Translations under genes and position numbers: made by a program
Shown here: piece after piece, positions 1 to 11,672 of the stretch
Layout: each line of letters begins with the position of its first letter
Numbering within the stretch: the stretch's first letter is position 1
Source of the DNA: Maylandia zebra
Lineage: Eukaryota > Chordata > Actinopteri > Cichliformes > Cichlidae
NCBI RefSeq assembly: GCF_041146795.1
Contig: NC_135170.1
Coordinates: 20,702,033-20,766,032 of the forward strand
Direction: 5' to 3'
DNA: 64,000 bases
The notes under the pieces: model-generated
Database searches by the model: none
What the model saw: only the letters and a program-made list of their open reading frames with translations
What the model was told of the DNA's origin: nothing

Positions 1-426
1 GCCCATCTCACAGCCGATGTGAAAAAACTTGTGAAGCAAATGAACTGTGAGCTTGCTGTCATTCCGGGAGGCCTGACAAAGGAACTCCAACCGCTGGACA
101 TCGGTGTGAACCGCCCGTTCAAAGTAAGGCTGCGAGCGGCCTGGGAGCGATGGATGACCGGTGGAGACCACAGTTTCACTAAGAGTGGAAGGCAGCGCCG
201 GGCGAGTTACGCCACAATTTGCCAATGGATTGTAGATGCTTGGGCTAACATGTCTGCTGGCACTGTTGTTCGAGCTTTCGCAAAAGCCGGCATCATTTCC
301 GAGGAGCCGCACGGCACGGAAAGTGACTCTGACGGTGAAGAAAGTGAACCTGGCATGTTTGATGGAGATTTAGCGCAGCTGTTCAATTCAGACACAGAGG
401 ATGAGGACTTCCATGGGTTTGATTGA
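1..426 (+). CDS. pogo-like transposase, C-terminal DDE_1 fragment
   Basis: The frame is open from the window edge (A-H-L-T-A-D-V-K-K) and ends at TGA 424-426, giving about 141 residues; the start is outside. The stretch GLTKELQPLDIGVNRPFK is the hallmark around the last catalytic Asp of the DDE_1 domain in pogo/Tigger/jerky transposases (LQPLD). The C-terminus is acidic and Ser-rich, ending near DEDFHGFD. Such enzymes cut and paste the transposon at TA sites. No stop interrupts the visible part, so this copy may be young. Domesticated pogo-derived genes exist, but the adjacent subterminal repeats argue for a mobile copy. Confidence 0.78.
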   Translation, partial: AHLTADVKKLVKQMNCELAVIPGGLTKELQPLDIGVNRPFKVRLRAAWERWMTGGDHSFTKSGRQRRASYATICQWIVDAWANMSAGTVVRAFAKAGIISEEPHGTESDSDGEESEPGMFDGDLAQLFNSDTEDEDFHGFD

Positions 427-710
427 TGATAAAAATGTGAGTACCAAACTTTGTTTTGCTCCTGCTTTATTTTTAAATACGCACACTTGTATGCTTGTGT
501 GTTGTTGATGATGACGATTACCGGCAATAGAAATGTGAGTAAGGTACCGAATTCAGGTTTGCTCCCGCTTTATTTTTAAATACGCATACGGTACTTGTAT
601 GCGCCCTATGGTCCAGTGCGCCTTATGTGTGTGTTAAATACAGTAAGGGCACACATAACTGAGACTGCGCCTTTTAGCACAGTGCGCCTTATGGTCGTGA
701 AAATACGGTA
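1..710 (+). mobile_element. pogo/Tigger-like DNA transposon, 3' terminal part
   Basis: The left edge carries the 3' end of a transposase reading frame (to 426). After it come three copies of a GTGCGCCTTATGG-like subterminal motif near 617, 662 and 682. The element appears to stop at AAAATACGGTA (about 700-710). Subterminal repeats of this kind and insertion at TA are known for pogo-like elements in fish. The 5' part lies outside the window. It sits in the tbl3 intron just downstream of the exon ending at 725 and is sense-antisense to tbl3. The exact end is inferred; the other terminal repeat is not visible. Confidence 0.7.
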
Positions 711-724
711 TTTAGCAGCCAGAC

Positions 725-1927
725 CTTTGCTTCCAGCTGTGATGAAATGCAAGTCCTTGCTCTTTACTCTGATCTCAGCCAAGTCTGTACTTCCAGGAAG
801 AATTACAACACCCTCCACAGCCTGTAAGATCACATACACACAAATAAAGCTCCAGTTTTCTCCCCAAATGAAGAGCACAAAATGTATTTAAGTTAAAATG
901 AATCTAAATTGACGAGCTTACCTCATAGACTGGAACAGTTCTCTTGGCTTTGCGAGTTTTCAGGTCCCAAACTGTGCAGATCTTGTCTCTGCCAGAACTG
1001 AAAGAGCACAGGACTTTAACACACAGCGCTACACAAACAAAAAGGAGTCTGAGGTTGATTTAAAATATCACAGTACCTGACCATGGCGTTACCATCGGGA
1101 CTGAAGCTGAGAGATGTCACAGCACTGTAGTGGCTCTGCAGGACACACACACACTGGCTGGAGCGCAGGTCCCATATCCGGATGCCACAGTCCAAAGAGG
1201 AGGAGAAAAGCTGCAGCAGGTCGGTATTTGGGTGGAACTGGACCAAACTGCACAAAGACACAAAATATTTCCTTTGTTTCTAGTTTCTTCATATTATTGT
1301 TAAATCCTGCTACATATGAGCATTTGTAAAAAATACTGGCAGCCACCAGTGCTACCTCTCAACCTCCTGGTAGATAAACCCATTGGTATCAATTTGAAAC
1401 TTCCACATTGCCTCTTTTAAGTTATCACATTAAAATAATTGTGAGTCCAGTTCATGAGAGAAGGAAGAGCTGAGTGGAAGACTGACAGATGGACTGGTGC
1501 GGCAATAGTGTCCATCACAGACACTGTACCAATCTGCTGTGTAAAAGAGTGCACTGAGTATAAAAGCCAGTTGAGGTGGTTTGGGCAACTGATCAGGATG
1601 GCATTTCCAATCCAGATGAGAAATGTCATCTCTCCAGCATGTCCTGGGCATGTCCTACTGGGAAGAAGGAGGCCCTGAGACAGGCCCAGGACATGCTGGC
1701 TTGGAAGCGCCTTTGTACCTGTTTAGTTTCCTGCCCCTGCAGCCCAGACCCAGATAAGCAGCAGAAAAATGGTATGATATACGAATATACATCATTTTAA
1801 GATGAGAGCCTGAGACTTACTGTACAACACCAGATGACCCTTTCAGGTTATGAGTGCAATACTGCTTCACCACATCCCAAAGTTTTATTGTGCCATCACA
1901 GCCACCTGCAGGTAAATAAATAGAAAC

Positions 1928-1968
<41 letters not shown>

Positions 1969-4415
1969 GTAGCAGATATCAGGGAGAAGCTTTTCTTTTT
2001 AATAAATCATGTGGTAGCTGACCTGTGGCTAGGAGAGTAGAGGTGGAGTCAAAGGTCATACTAGCTACGGGAACAGTGTGAATAGCCCTCCAGGACCGAG
2101 TGCAGTTAGCCTGCCTCCAATCCCACTGCTTAAGCAGCAGCGCCCGGCTGGCTGTTACCAGCATCTGTGGAGAGACACGAAGCAAAGACCAACTGAGTCC
2201 TGTTGTACAGGGTGACAGCTGAAAATACTGAAAACACAAATGTGACTGATCTAATGAGAAGTGACTCAGGCATTTCTGTACCTCATCATCACAGCTGAGA
2301 GCAAATGACGTGATGTCCTCTTGATCATCCTACCGGAGAAAAAACAACAACAAAATATTCAGACAGGAAACATGGAAGTACATTTTATTCACAAAAAGAA
2401 AGAAGACTGATAAATCACCAATGGCAATAGTTAGAATGAGGTTGTTGATATAAAGACAGTAAAGATGCAGTAGCCAAGGTTTCTGTGAGACAAAGGCTCA
2501 TCACAGCAGGCAGTGCTGTTTAATTTGGCAGATCATTTGGGCTAGATGCCCTTCATGATGTAACCCCAAAGCAATTTGGATCTCTTTCCAAGATGAAACT
2601 AGAGATTTTTCAATTGTTAGATGTGCATGAGAATGCAGATTCACTGTAAACATACTAGAGCAGATGTTTATGAAGGTTTATGAGATGTTTTACACGTCCA
2701 GCAGGGATGGAGCAATGAGGATCCGCTTTGTGGTTTCTCACAAAATCGCAAAAAAAACAAAACAAAAAAACCCCCAAAACACAGTATCTCATTCTCTGAC
2801 TGGGAGTTTATGAAAGAGTGTTTGGTGCACTGCTGTGCTAATATGCGCTGAGATAAAAAGAAGCATTTGAGATCCCTCTTGTTACAGTTTACCTGGAGAG
2901 GTAAACTGTAACAAGAGGGATTGAGGACACTGAGGAAAATCTTAATTTTTCGGTTAAAAAGGTAAGCGGACAATTTGGACTTTATCTCTTTGGCTCTGAT
3001 CGAGAGCTGGGATGTCTGCGACACAACCTGGTTAGTCTTCTTTGTATATTACAGAGCAGCAAGGCACTAAGACAGGGAGTGATTTCTTCATGGAGGTAAC
3101 TGCACACATAGGGTGTTTCTGCCATGGGACAAACTGGCAGGCATTACAACCGATGGCTATCTAAATGTGACAGGAACAATGACAGGTGAAGGAAAAGAGT
3201 GACTGAAATTGGTATTTTCCCACTGAATCAGACACCAGGAGGTGTTGTATAAGTCACAGCTACAAATTAACCATGTTGTAGATATAACTAAAATAGTTAA
3301 CTTCCCCAAAGCAAAAGAGCTGAATCACACTGTGAACAAAAACTCTGAATGATGGAAGTTTAACAAATCCAGATGATGTTCTGTCTGCTGAGATCACCTG
3401 TCTGCTGCTCTTCACATTTCAACCTTGGACACAGAACTTGACTGTAATGCACTTGTTCAAGTCCAAAACAGAACTAGATTTCCATCACTCAACAAGAAAT
3501 CAACAAATGCAGATGAAGTTATTAAACTACAGCTGCAAGTTTAAAGTCTTTTAAATGTTGAACAAACATGCACATTTTGTTCACAGCCATCTCTGGGGAT
3601 GTTGAATAAACAGTGAAAAAATGTCTGTGCTTTTAGTTAACCTAATTCTCATCATTATTGCCCCGTTGTAACATCTACTTTTACTGGGAGCAGTTTATAC
3701 AAAATGAAAGAAATGCCAAGCTGAAGTCAGTTCAACTTTTTTGGCGCAGCCCTCCACAAGAGACACAGGTTCTCATGTGGCCCTCTGGTAAAAATAAACT
3801 GCCCACCCCTGATGTTAGATGCTGAACTCACATGCTCAACACAGTGAATGATCTTCCCAGTGCTGATCTCCAAAACATTGACTCGAGAGCCACAGGTGCA
3901 AAAGATGTATTTCTCATCTTTGCTGATCTGGAAAAAAAGGGGAGAGGTCAGATTTAAGGTAATCTTGGTTATTGTCATACAGACTTAAAACAGATGTGTG
4001 AGACTCTGAAAACATCTGTTTGTCATGATTATCAAGAAACAAAGTCAGGACTTTCTTGATTTTGCTGCACTTCCTGTATACCTTGTGCAATTCGCTCAAC
4101 TTTATACCAGCGCATTGTTACAAAAGTGTCTAAAGTGTCACAAAAGACATTAATAGAAGCTTCACACACAGAGACACACACACACACACACACATCAAAG
4201 CCGAGCACCCACCTGCACTTTCCCCCCTTTGTAAAATGGCTCGATCTTGCTGGAAACAGCATAACTGTAAAGGAACAAGAAAACGGCAACAGTGGATTCA
4301 ACAACTTCATATAACACCTTAGCCTAGCTCGTGTTAGCTTGCTACATGATCTCCAGCTCACACGTGCAGAAAGTAAAACTCACTTGGTTTTGAACTGAAG
4401 GTTGGTATTTGCCAT
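725..4415 (-). CDS. tbl3: Transducin beta-like 3 (WD40 U3 processome protein), 5' part
   Basis: TBL3 is a WD40 protein of the small-subunit processome acting in nucleolar 18S rRNA maturation. Nine coding exons are visible, in gene order: 4415-4384, 4264-4213, 3927-3832, 2329-2282, 2164-2023, 1905-1821, 1247-1077, 997-922 and 821-725. All have AG/GT borders and compatible phases, giving about 266 residues. The start reads MANTNLQFKTN-YAVSSKIEPFYKGGK, which fits vertebrate TBL3. Later exons carry the conserved VTASRALLLKQWDW and WRAIHTVPVASMTFDSTSTLLATG and WD blades ending IKLWDV, IRIWDL and CTVWDL. Human TBL3 is about 808 residues, so the C-terminal two thirds lie left of the window. Several introns hold repeats. 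It is head-to-head with rnf151, with about 630 bp between start codons. Confidence 0.93.
1440..1800 (+). mobile_element. Decayed LINE 3' end in tbl3 intron
   Basis: Within the intron between tbl3 exons 1905-1821 and 1247-1077, plus-strand frames give QLRWFGQLIRM, then CPTGKK, LAWKRLC and a Pro/Arg-rich tail. These resemble the C-terminal reverse transcriptase region of fish LINEs (LRWFGHLIRM...ACPTGRRPRGRPR...LAWERLG). The frames are broken several times, so it is an old fragment. The clade is not assigned. Confidence 0.5.
1930..1969. repeat. (AT)n/(AC)n microsatellite
   Basis: A run of AT dinucleotides passes into AC dinucleotides in a tbl3 intron, about 25 bp from the acceptor side of exon 1905-1821. 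Confidence 0.9.
2872..2921. other. Perfect 23-bp inverted repeat with 4-nt loop
   Basis: Arms 2872-2894 and 2899-2921 are exact reverse complements around the loop GGAG. The repeat lies in the long tbl3 intron between the exons at 3832 and 2329. The flanks do not extend the pairing. See findings. Confidence 0.9.
2930..3831. other. tbl3 intron, no further gene
   Basis: There is no exon or RNA gene here that I can support. The stretch near 3690-3815, ending CTGCCCACCCCTG, resembles the terminus of a hAT-type fish repeat, but its other end was not found. Confidence 0.4.
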
Positions 4416-4422
4416 CTTGCCC
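4407..4422 (-). promoter_or_regulatory. YY1-like motif over the tbl3 start codon
   Basis: On the minus strand the start region reads GGGCAAGATGGCAAAT, which contains the YY1 core AAGATGGC. YY1 sites just downstream of the start of transcription and overlapping the initiator ATG are known for many housekeeping genes. The use of this site here is inferred. Confidence 0.4.
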
Positions 4423-4708
4423 GTGAGAAATGGCCCAAAAAAGAAGTGATGTAGAGAGTACAGGCGGCGTATACTACTTATTTCTCATGTCACACGTTGG
4501 CTACAGTCAACACCGCCATCCATCCCGCATGTTGACGGCAGGGTCGCACACGTTGCACGTCATCTGAGCGCACGTCGCGGTGATTGGTCAGACTTCTGTT
4601 GTCAACAAATGAACGCACAAACACCAAACTGGTGGTTTTTAAACTTTTAATTTTGACAGTAAACTTTATATAAAGCAAGGGAAAATAATCAGATCTATAT
4701 GCTTATAG

Positions 4709-4709
4709 T

Positions 4710-4740
<31 letters not shown>

Positions 4741-4742
4741 TA
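4709..4742. repeat. (TTTA)n microsatellite
   Basis: About eight TTTA units lie in the tbl3-rnf151 divergent spacer. Confidence 0.9.
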
Positions 4743-5048
4743 AATAATGTAGTTCCTGAGTATCACAACAATAGCAGCCGTGTGAACCATGAGTTTGGTG
4801 CTAGAACAGCAGGGAAACGACGCTCTCCCATTATGGCTTCGATTCTACAGTTTAGCCCACTGTTTTCATCTGTCGAGCGCGCGCGCACACACGCGGTCCC
4901 TCCGTTGTTTAGTCAGGAATGTTCACGCGTGTTGTATTGATAACGCGGGTGTGTGTTACTTATGTGACATATGAGAGGATCGATATGCAGTAAAACCAGC
5001 CCCCCGGGTTATGGAAACACGCTGAGAAAAATAAAACAGGAGCTTGCC

Positions 5049-6796
5049 ATGGTGAGTAGAGGGCAGCTTTTTGTTTTGGCGTGTGTTTTATATTTATTTA
5101 TTTGTATGATTTTTTGTATTTTAATCTAGATTTAGAATCTCAGATTTATGGACTGATGCTCAGTAGGTCAAAAACAGATTGTGTATATAGCCAGAATCAA
5201 CTCTATTATTTGCTTGGTATTTGAATTGTATACTAATACATGAGTATTGTGGCATTTTTATTATATGTTGTACTTTAACAAAGTAAAAATACCATTGAGG
5301 ACAATTTCAGATCTTTTTTTGTCATTGTTTAATGTTTTGTGTGTTAGAAAAAAAGATTTTTGGAAAGGGAGCAGACTTGTGATCATGTGATCAGTCATAT
5401 GGCTTTCCAGAACAGCTCTGTTTTGTTGTCTCTCTTTTTTTTTATTTTGAGAACACTGTGGAGAGGTTATAGACAGTCACAGAGGCATGGTTTTCAGTCT
5501 CAGGTATATCTGAAATATAAGATACTGTTTTTTCTACACACTGTGGCCACATCTAGGCAGACCCAGAGGTGTCAACACAGAGCGGGGGTTATGATGTGGA
5601 GCTGTTTGTGGACACTCCAGACTATGATCTGATCTGCACCATATGCCAAGGGGTCCTCAGATGTCCAGTAAGAGCTGCGTGCCACCACATTTTCTGCAAG
5701 AAATGCATCTTGCAGTGGCTAAAAAGGTACTGAATGTATCTTATCAGTATCCTTGGACAAAAGTTTTACCTGGCTTTTTTATTTGGTCAGAGACTCATTC
5801 CTAGTTGTCCTCTGCAGACAGGAGACCTGCCCCTGCTGCAGGAAGCCGGTGAACCCAAGCTTGATCTTTGTCATGTTCAAGCTAAGCAAATCTATTGGAC
5901 GCCTCAAGATCAAGGTGGGAAAGGGAATTTGAACACATTTTTACATGATTTTCTATGAGCCCAAACAGAGTGGATACATTTGTATTTGCCTGATGCTGCC
6001 TGGCATTTTCATGTGTGAACCACTTCATGGGACATATTTATTTGTGACTGTTTTTATTAAGTTATTAATAATAAGGACATCATCAAGACAAATTCTCTGA
6101 GCCCAAGATGACTTATTTGAGATGGAGGAAAGCAAAAAATATAATTCCAAGCTGACATTTTTGCTTGATAAATGACTGAAATGATTAGGTTGTGCATCAG
6201 AATTGTTTTGTTTTCAGTCGTCTATGGCTTGGATTAGCTTCTATCTCAATTCCTGCAGACCGATTTATAGCACATTTATAACACAAGTCATTTTATTAAC
6301 TATATGATTTTTTCTGTGTGTCTCACAGTGCAAGAATGAGATCCGCGGCTGTGCAGAGACCTTTCCCCTCTCAGAGCAGTACTGCCACAGCATGAGCTGT
6401 TTGTATGAGCTAATCCCCTGCCCCTACCAGGGCTGCAGGGTACAGCTCCTCCGCAGGGACCTCGAGACCCATGCGCACCACTGTGAGCACTGGCGCCAGC
6501 CTTGCCACATGGGTTGTGGGACGATACTCTCCCACCGAACCCAGGCTCAACACAACTGCTACAAGCAGTTGAGGCAGGAGTACGAAGCTAGGCAGAGGAA
6601 TCACAGGGCCATTGCCACCGCCCTACAGCGGAAGATGAGGAGGATGCAGAGCACCATGGCCCACATGAAAAGGCAGATAGGGCTTATCTGTGAGAGTCTG
6701 GAGGTGATGGATGATCTGCATGAGGTGGAAGAGGAGGACCTTGGGGAGAGTAGTGGCAGCTCCAGTGGGACTCCAAGTAGCAGCAGCAGCTGCTGA
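5049..6796 (+). CDS. rnf151: RING finger protein 151
   Basis: RNF151 is a RING and TRAF-type zinc-finger protein, a probable E3 ligase linked in mammals to spermatogenesis. Proposed exons are 5049-5051, 5581-5726, 5818-5914 and 6329-6796, all with GT-AG borders, giving 237 residues (human about 245). The protein starts MSGGYDVELFVDTPDYDLIC, against human MGGGYDLNLF. The RING (about residues 20-58) shows CTIC, CHHIFCKKC and TCPCC. A TRAF-type finger follows (CKNEIRGCAETFPLSEQYC, then CPYQGC and HCEHW). A basic helical stretch and an acidic, Ser-rich tail end the protein. The start was chosen because GCCATGG ends exactly at a GTGAGT donor and splices in frame to AGC-GGG-GGT-TAT. The upstream ATG at 4971 runs into a stop with the alternative acceptor at 5560. 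Confidence 0.9.
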
Positions 6797-6891
6797 GGAA
6801 GGGAGTTAGTTGCTGGTGCTGGTTGAGCTACTGCTGTGTATAAATTCAGTATGTGTTTAATTCTTTGAAGGTGTGTGTTTTTGAGTATATG

Positions 6892-7874
6892 CAGTACTGT
6901 GAAAAAGTATTTGCCCTCTTCCTGATTTTAATAGTTTTTGCATATTTTGTTTCCAATAAAAAACACGTTTTTAATATTAGAAAAAGATAACCTGAGTGAA
7001 TACAAAATGCAGTTTTTAAATGATGATTTCATTTTCTGAGGTAAAAAAAAAAAGCCAAACCTACCTGACCTGTATGAAAAAGTCATTCTTCTCTTGTTAA
7101 TTTATGAATTCACTGTGATTAACCACATTTTTGTGAAGCTGAGGTCAATTTCAGCATTCACACAAATAAAGGCTCTAATCTAAAAAAAACAAACAAAACT
7201 GCAAGAACAGAAACAAAGTCACTAACATCCATCAGTCTGGAAAGGGTTACAAAGCCATGTCTGAGGCTTTGGGACTCCAGTGAACCACGGTGAGAAGCAT
7301 TTTAGACAAACAGAGAAAACTCAAAACAGTGGTGAATTCCAAGAGATGATTGACGACTCATTCAAGAGGTTATAAAAAGGACCGAGAACAACATCTAAAG
7401 AACTGCAGGCCCCACTTGCTTCAGCTAAGGTCAATGAAAAAAGTTTTTTGGAAGGTTTGTGTCCTGATACATCTGGCGTGAGCCTACCACAGCATTTCAT
7501 AAAAAGATCATACTGACCGTCAAATACGGTGGTGTTAGTATGATGGTCTGTGACCCTTTTGCTGCTTCAGGACCTGGACGACTTGCTATAACTGATGTAA
7601 CCAAGAAGTCTGCTCTCTGCCGGAAAATCCTGAATGTCTTGCCATTATTTCATGAAATGAAGCCTAAGCGTACTTGGGTTATGGTTATTGTTATATCGTT
7701 TATATAACCTATTGTCATATAAACGATAACCTGGGTCAGGTTATTGTTTATATAGAAATTAATGTTAAAATTTGTTTGATGAGCCGGAACATGTAAGCGT
7801 GACAAATATCAAAAAAGAAAAAAAAGAGTGAGAGAAATATAGGAATGAAGGAAAATACTTTTCATGGTACTGTA
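6892..7874 (+). mobile_element. Degenerate Tc1/mariner-like transposon
   Basis: The left end CAGTACTGTGAAAAAGTATT and the right end (ending AAATACTTTTCATGGTACTGTA) are imperfect inverted repeats. Near 7520-7640 the plus strand still reads VKYGGVSMMV, then FAASGPGRLAITDVT, a decayed Tc1 transposase core (functional form VKHGGGSVMVWGCFAASG). The reading frame is broken throughout and most of the coding region is gone. The element is about 1 kb, against about 1.6 kb for a full Tc1 relative. Confidence 0.75.
6955..6960 (+). terminator. First AATAAA downstream of rnf151
   Basis: No AATAAA occurs between the rnf151 stop (6796) and 6955. The first one lies inside the terminal repeat of the adjacent Tc1-like element, so the poly(A) signal may be transposon-derived. 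Use is inferred. Confidence 0.4.
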
Positions 7875-8059
7875 GGCATCTGATTAGTGTTTTTGTTTTG
7901 TTTTTTGCCAGGTTGCAATGTAACCTGTTTAACCTATTTTGTAAATAAAGCTTTTACATTGTTATTATTACCTGTGCTGGTCTTATTTAAATAGATCAAC
8001 TGATAAAGGTATTTCATTGAAATCTCACAGATGAACTAAGGCCAGGCTTGTATTTCTAA

Positions 8060-9533
8060 ATTTGACTACATAAGTCCCGGTGCAGGTCTACCTCCTGCAC
8101 CGAGCTCTGGCTCACCTGGAGAAGCCTGGAAGCACTGTGAGGATCATGTTCTTTGATTTCTCCAGTGCTTTCAACACCATCCAGCCACGACTTCTGAGGA
8201 ACAAGCTGGAGCTATCGGGAGTGGACCAACACATGTCCCAGTGGAGACTGGACTACCTCACAGAACGCCCACAGTATGTAAGGACACAGGGCTGTGTCTC
8301 TGATATGCTGGTCTGCAGTACGGGGGCCCCACAGGGAACTTTGCTGGCACCGTTCCTCTTCACCTTCTACACTGCAGACTTCTCCATCAACTCCCCACGC
8401 TGCCACCTACAGAAGTTCTCTGACGACTCTGCCATAGTTGGCTTCATCACAGGTGAGGATGACTCAGAGTACAGACAGTGGACTCTGGACTTTGAGGACT
8501 GGTGTCAGCAGAACCACCTGCTGATCAACGCTGGGAAAACCAAGGAGTTGGTGGTAGACTTCCAGAGACGCAGACCCACCACACTGACACCTTTGAACAT
8601 CCAGGGAGTGGACATTGAGATAGTGGGCTCGTGTAGGTACCTGGTTGTTCACCTGAATAATAAACTGGACTGGAGCCACAACACTGATGCTCTGTACAGA
8701 AAGGGTCAGACCAGCCTCTACCTGCTGAGGCGGCTGAGGTCATTTGGAGTTCAGGTAGCGCTTTTAAAGACTTTCTATGACTCTGTGGTGGCATCCGTCA
8801 ATTTTTACAGTGTGGTATGTTGGAGCAGCAGTTTATCGACAGCTGAGAGGAAGAGGTTGGATAAACTCTTTAGGAAGGCCAGCTCTGTTCTGGGGTGCAC
8901 TCTGGACCCAGTGCAGGTGGTAGGAGACAGAAGGACTCTGGCCAAAATAACATCTCTGACGGACAGAGTCTCCCACCCCATGCATGTAAATGTTGCTGAA
9001 CTGCAGAGCTCCTTCAGTGACAGACTGCTGCATCCTAGATGCATGAAGGAGCGTTTCTGTAGGTTCTTCCTCCCTGCAGCTGTCAGACTGTACAATCAAA
9101 ACTGTTCGCAACAAACATAGATGTTTACATCAGTGCTGTAACAACTTCAACTGTTATAATCGCACATTACTTTTCTCAGCTTATACATACACTAACTTAT
9201 TGGAAGTTACATGTCTACTTTTTAATGCACAGGTACAATACACAATCTGCACTTTTCTAACTTTTCTAATTATTCTAAATATTCTTAACTATTTAAACAT
9301 CTTTCAGTATCCTGCTCTGTTTGCACACTATCTGTACTCTAATTTTAACAACTGTACTGTACTCTGCTCTGGTAACTTTTGTCTATGATGTAAATATGTA
9401 AAAATTGTTTTCTGTTCTGTGTCCTGTTCTTTTTTGTATATGTGTGTTTTTTGCTGCTGATACAACCAAATTTCCCCTTGTGGGACAATTAAAGGATTAT
9501 TCTATTCTATTCTATTCTATTCTATTCTATTCT
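8060..9533 (+). mobile_element. 5'-truncated non-LTR retrotransposon (L2/CR1/Rex1-like)
   Basis: The element holds the C-terminal half of a reverse transcriptase ORF, then about 400 bp of 3' UTR. It ends with GGGACAATTAAAGGATTATT and a (TCTAT)n tail at about 9500-9533, as in fish L2-type LINEs. The 5' junction near 8060-8080 is not sharp and no target duplication was identified. The clade assignment is from memory. Confidence 0.8.
8080..9120 (+). CDS. LINE ORF2 reverse transcriptase, C-terminal half
   Basis: An open frame of about 346 residues reads FFDFSSAFNTIQPRLL (motif with the first catalytic Asp), GAPQGTLLAPFLFTFYTADF and FSDDSAIVG (the YADD-type box with both Asp). The thumb region follows with YLVVHLNNKLDW and LRRLRSFGV. 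The apurinic endonuclease half and the N-terminal fingers are absent, as in normal 5' truncation. The first visible codon is not a real start. The frame has no internal stop, suggesting a fairly recent insertion. Confidence 0.85.
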   Translation: MQVYLLHRALAHLEKPGSTVRIMFFDFSSAFNTIQPRLLRNKLELSGVDQHMSQWRLDYLTERPQYVRTQGCVSDMLVCSTGAPQGTLLAPFLFTFYTADFSINSPRCHLQKFSDDSAIVGFITGEDDSEYRQWTLDFEDWCQQNHLLINAGKTKELVVDFQRRRPTTLTPLNIQGVDIEIVGSCRYLVVHLNNKLDWSHNTDALYRKGQTSLYLLRRLRSFGVQVALLKTFYDSVVASVNFYSVVCWSSSLSTAERKRLDKLFRKASSVLGCTLDPVQVVGDRRTLAKITSLTDRVSHPMHVNVAELQSSFSDRLLHPRCMKERFCRFFLPAAVRLYNQNCSQQT

Positions 9534-9756
9534 AATGTGTTATTATTACATTTCACTAGATAATTAAAAACCAATTAAAGTATGTTTACAGAATAAACAG
9601 ATTAATTAAATGAACACTTAAAATGGATTTTAAAAGAGTGCGTTTTGATTTTATTATAATTGATTTTTTAAGAACTGTGTTTTTAGTAAGCAAATATAAA
9701 ATCTGTCTCAGTTATTCGGTAGAGGCGGTAGAGAGTAGGTTTTCTCGTGGAGTAAA

Positions 9757-9827
9757 TCTCGCGATAAAACTTTAGCATATAACCCGGCGGAACCTTTCAC
9801 AGGCCTTCTTCCTGTTTTGTCGATCAC
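9757..9827 (+). promoter_or_regulatory. rps2 core promoter and TOP-like first exon
   Basis: TCTCGCGA (9757-9764) matches most of the TCTCGCGAGA housekeeping promoter element bound by BANP. CATATAA near 9776 lies about 25 bp before a pyrimidine tract CCTTCTTCCTG (9804-9813), the pattern of ribosomal-protein TOP promoters. The non-coding first exon would run from about 9804 to 9827, followed by GTAAGT. TOP mRNAs are translationally controlled by mTOR/LARP1. The exact start is inferred. Confidence 0.65.
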
Positions 9828-10005
9828 GTAAGTGTGCTGTTGAGTTTCTCTTCCTAGTTTATATCCTTAAAAATCTCACGCATCGTTCAGTCAGACACTT
9901 CAGAGCTGATTATAAGATCATATATGAACATATTAAATTAAAATCCCAGACCTATTTAACAGCGAATTTGAATACAGATGGAAATATTTGTAGTTTGCTT
10001 GTATG

Positions 10006-10016
10006 AATATGGCGGC
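10006..10016 (+). promoter_or_regulatory. YY1-like motif in rps2 intron 1
   Basis: AATATGGCGGC carries the YY1 core ATGGCGGC. It lies about 200 bp after the TOP-like start in intron 1. Confidence 0.4.
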
Positions 10017-10113
10017 GATACTCGTGTCCCGTAAGACTGAATTTCGGTAAGCATGTCCGTATTTTGGGGGATAAATAACTAAACGTCTTTGTTGTTTTCT
10101 TGTCGTGTAGCAA

Positions 10114-11625
<1,512 letters not shown>

Positions 11626-11648
11626 ACATTTTGTATAGGGAATCGTTG

Positions 11649-11654
11649 AATAAA
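11649..11654 (+). terminator. rps2 poly(A) signal
   Basis: AATAAA lies 24 nt after the rps2 stop codon. The short 3' UTR is typical of ribosomal protein genes, with cleavage probably near 11670. Confidence 0.85.
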
Positions 11655-11672
11655 CGTTCTGGAACACCACTT

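Noticed and set aside
4970-5051. Longer N-terminus of rnf151 from ATG 4971
   Set aside because: Joined in phase to the next exon it meets a stop or gives the wrong frame; the ATG at 5049 yields the family-like start.
8212-9114. Several minus-strand open frames in the LINE
   Set aside because: They are shadows of the reverse transcriptase frame with no conserved motif.
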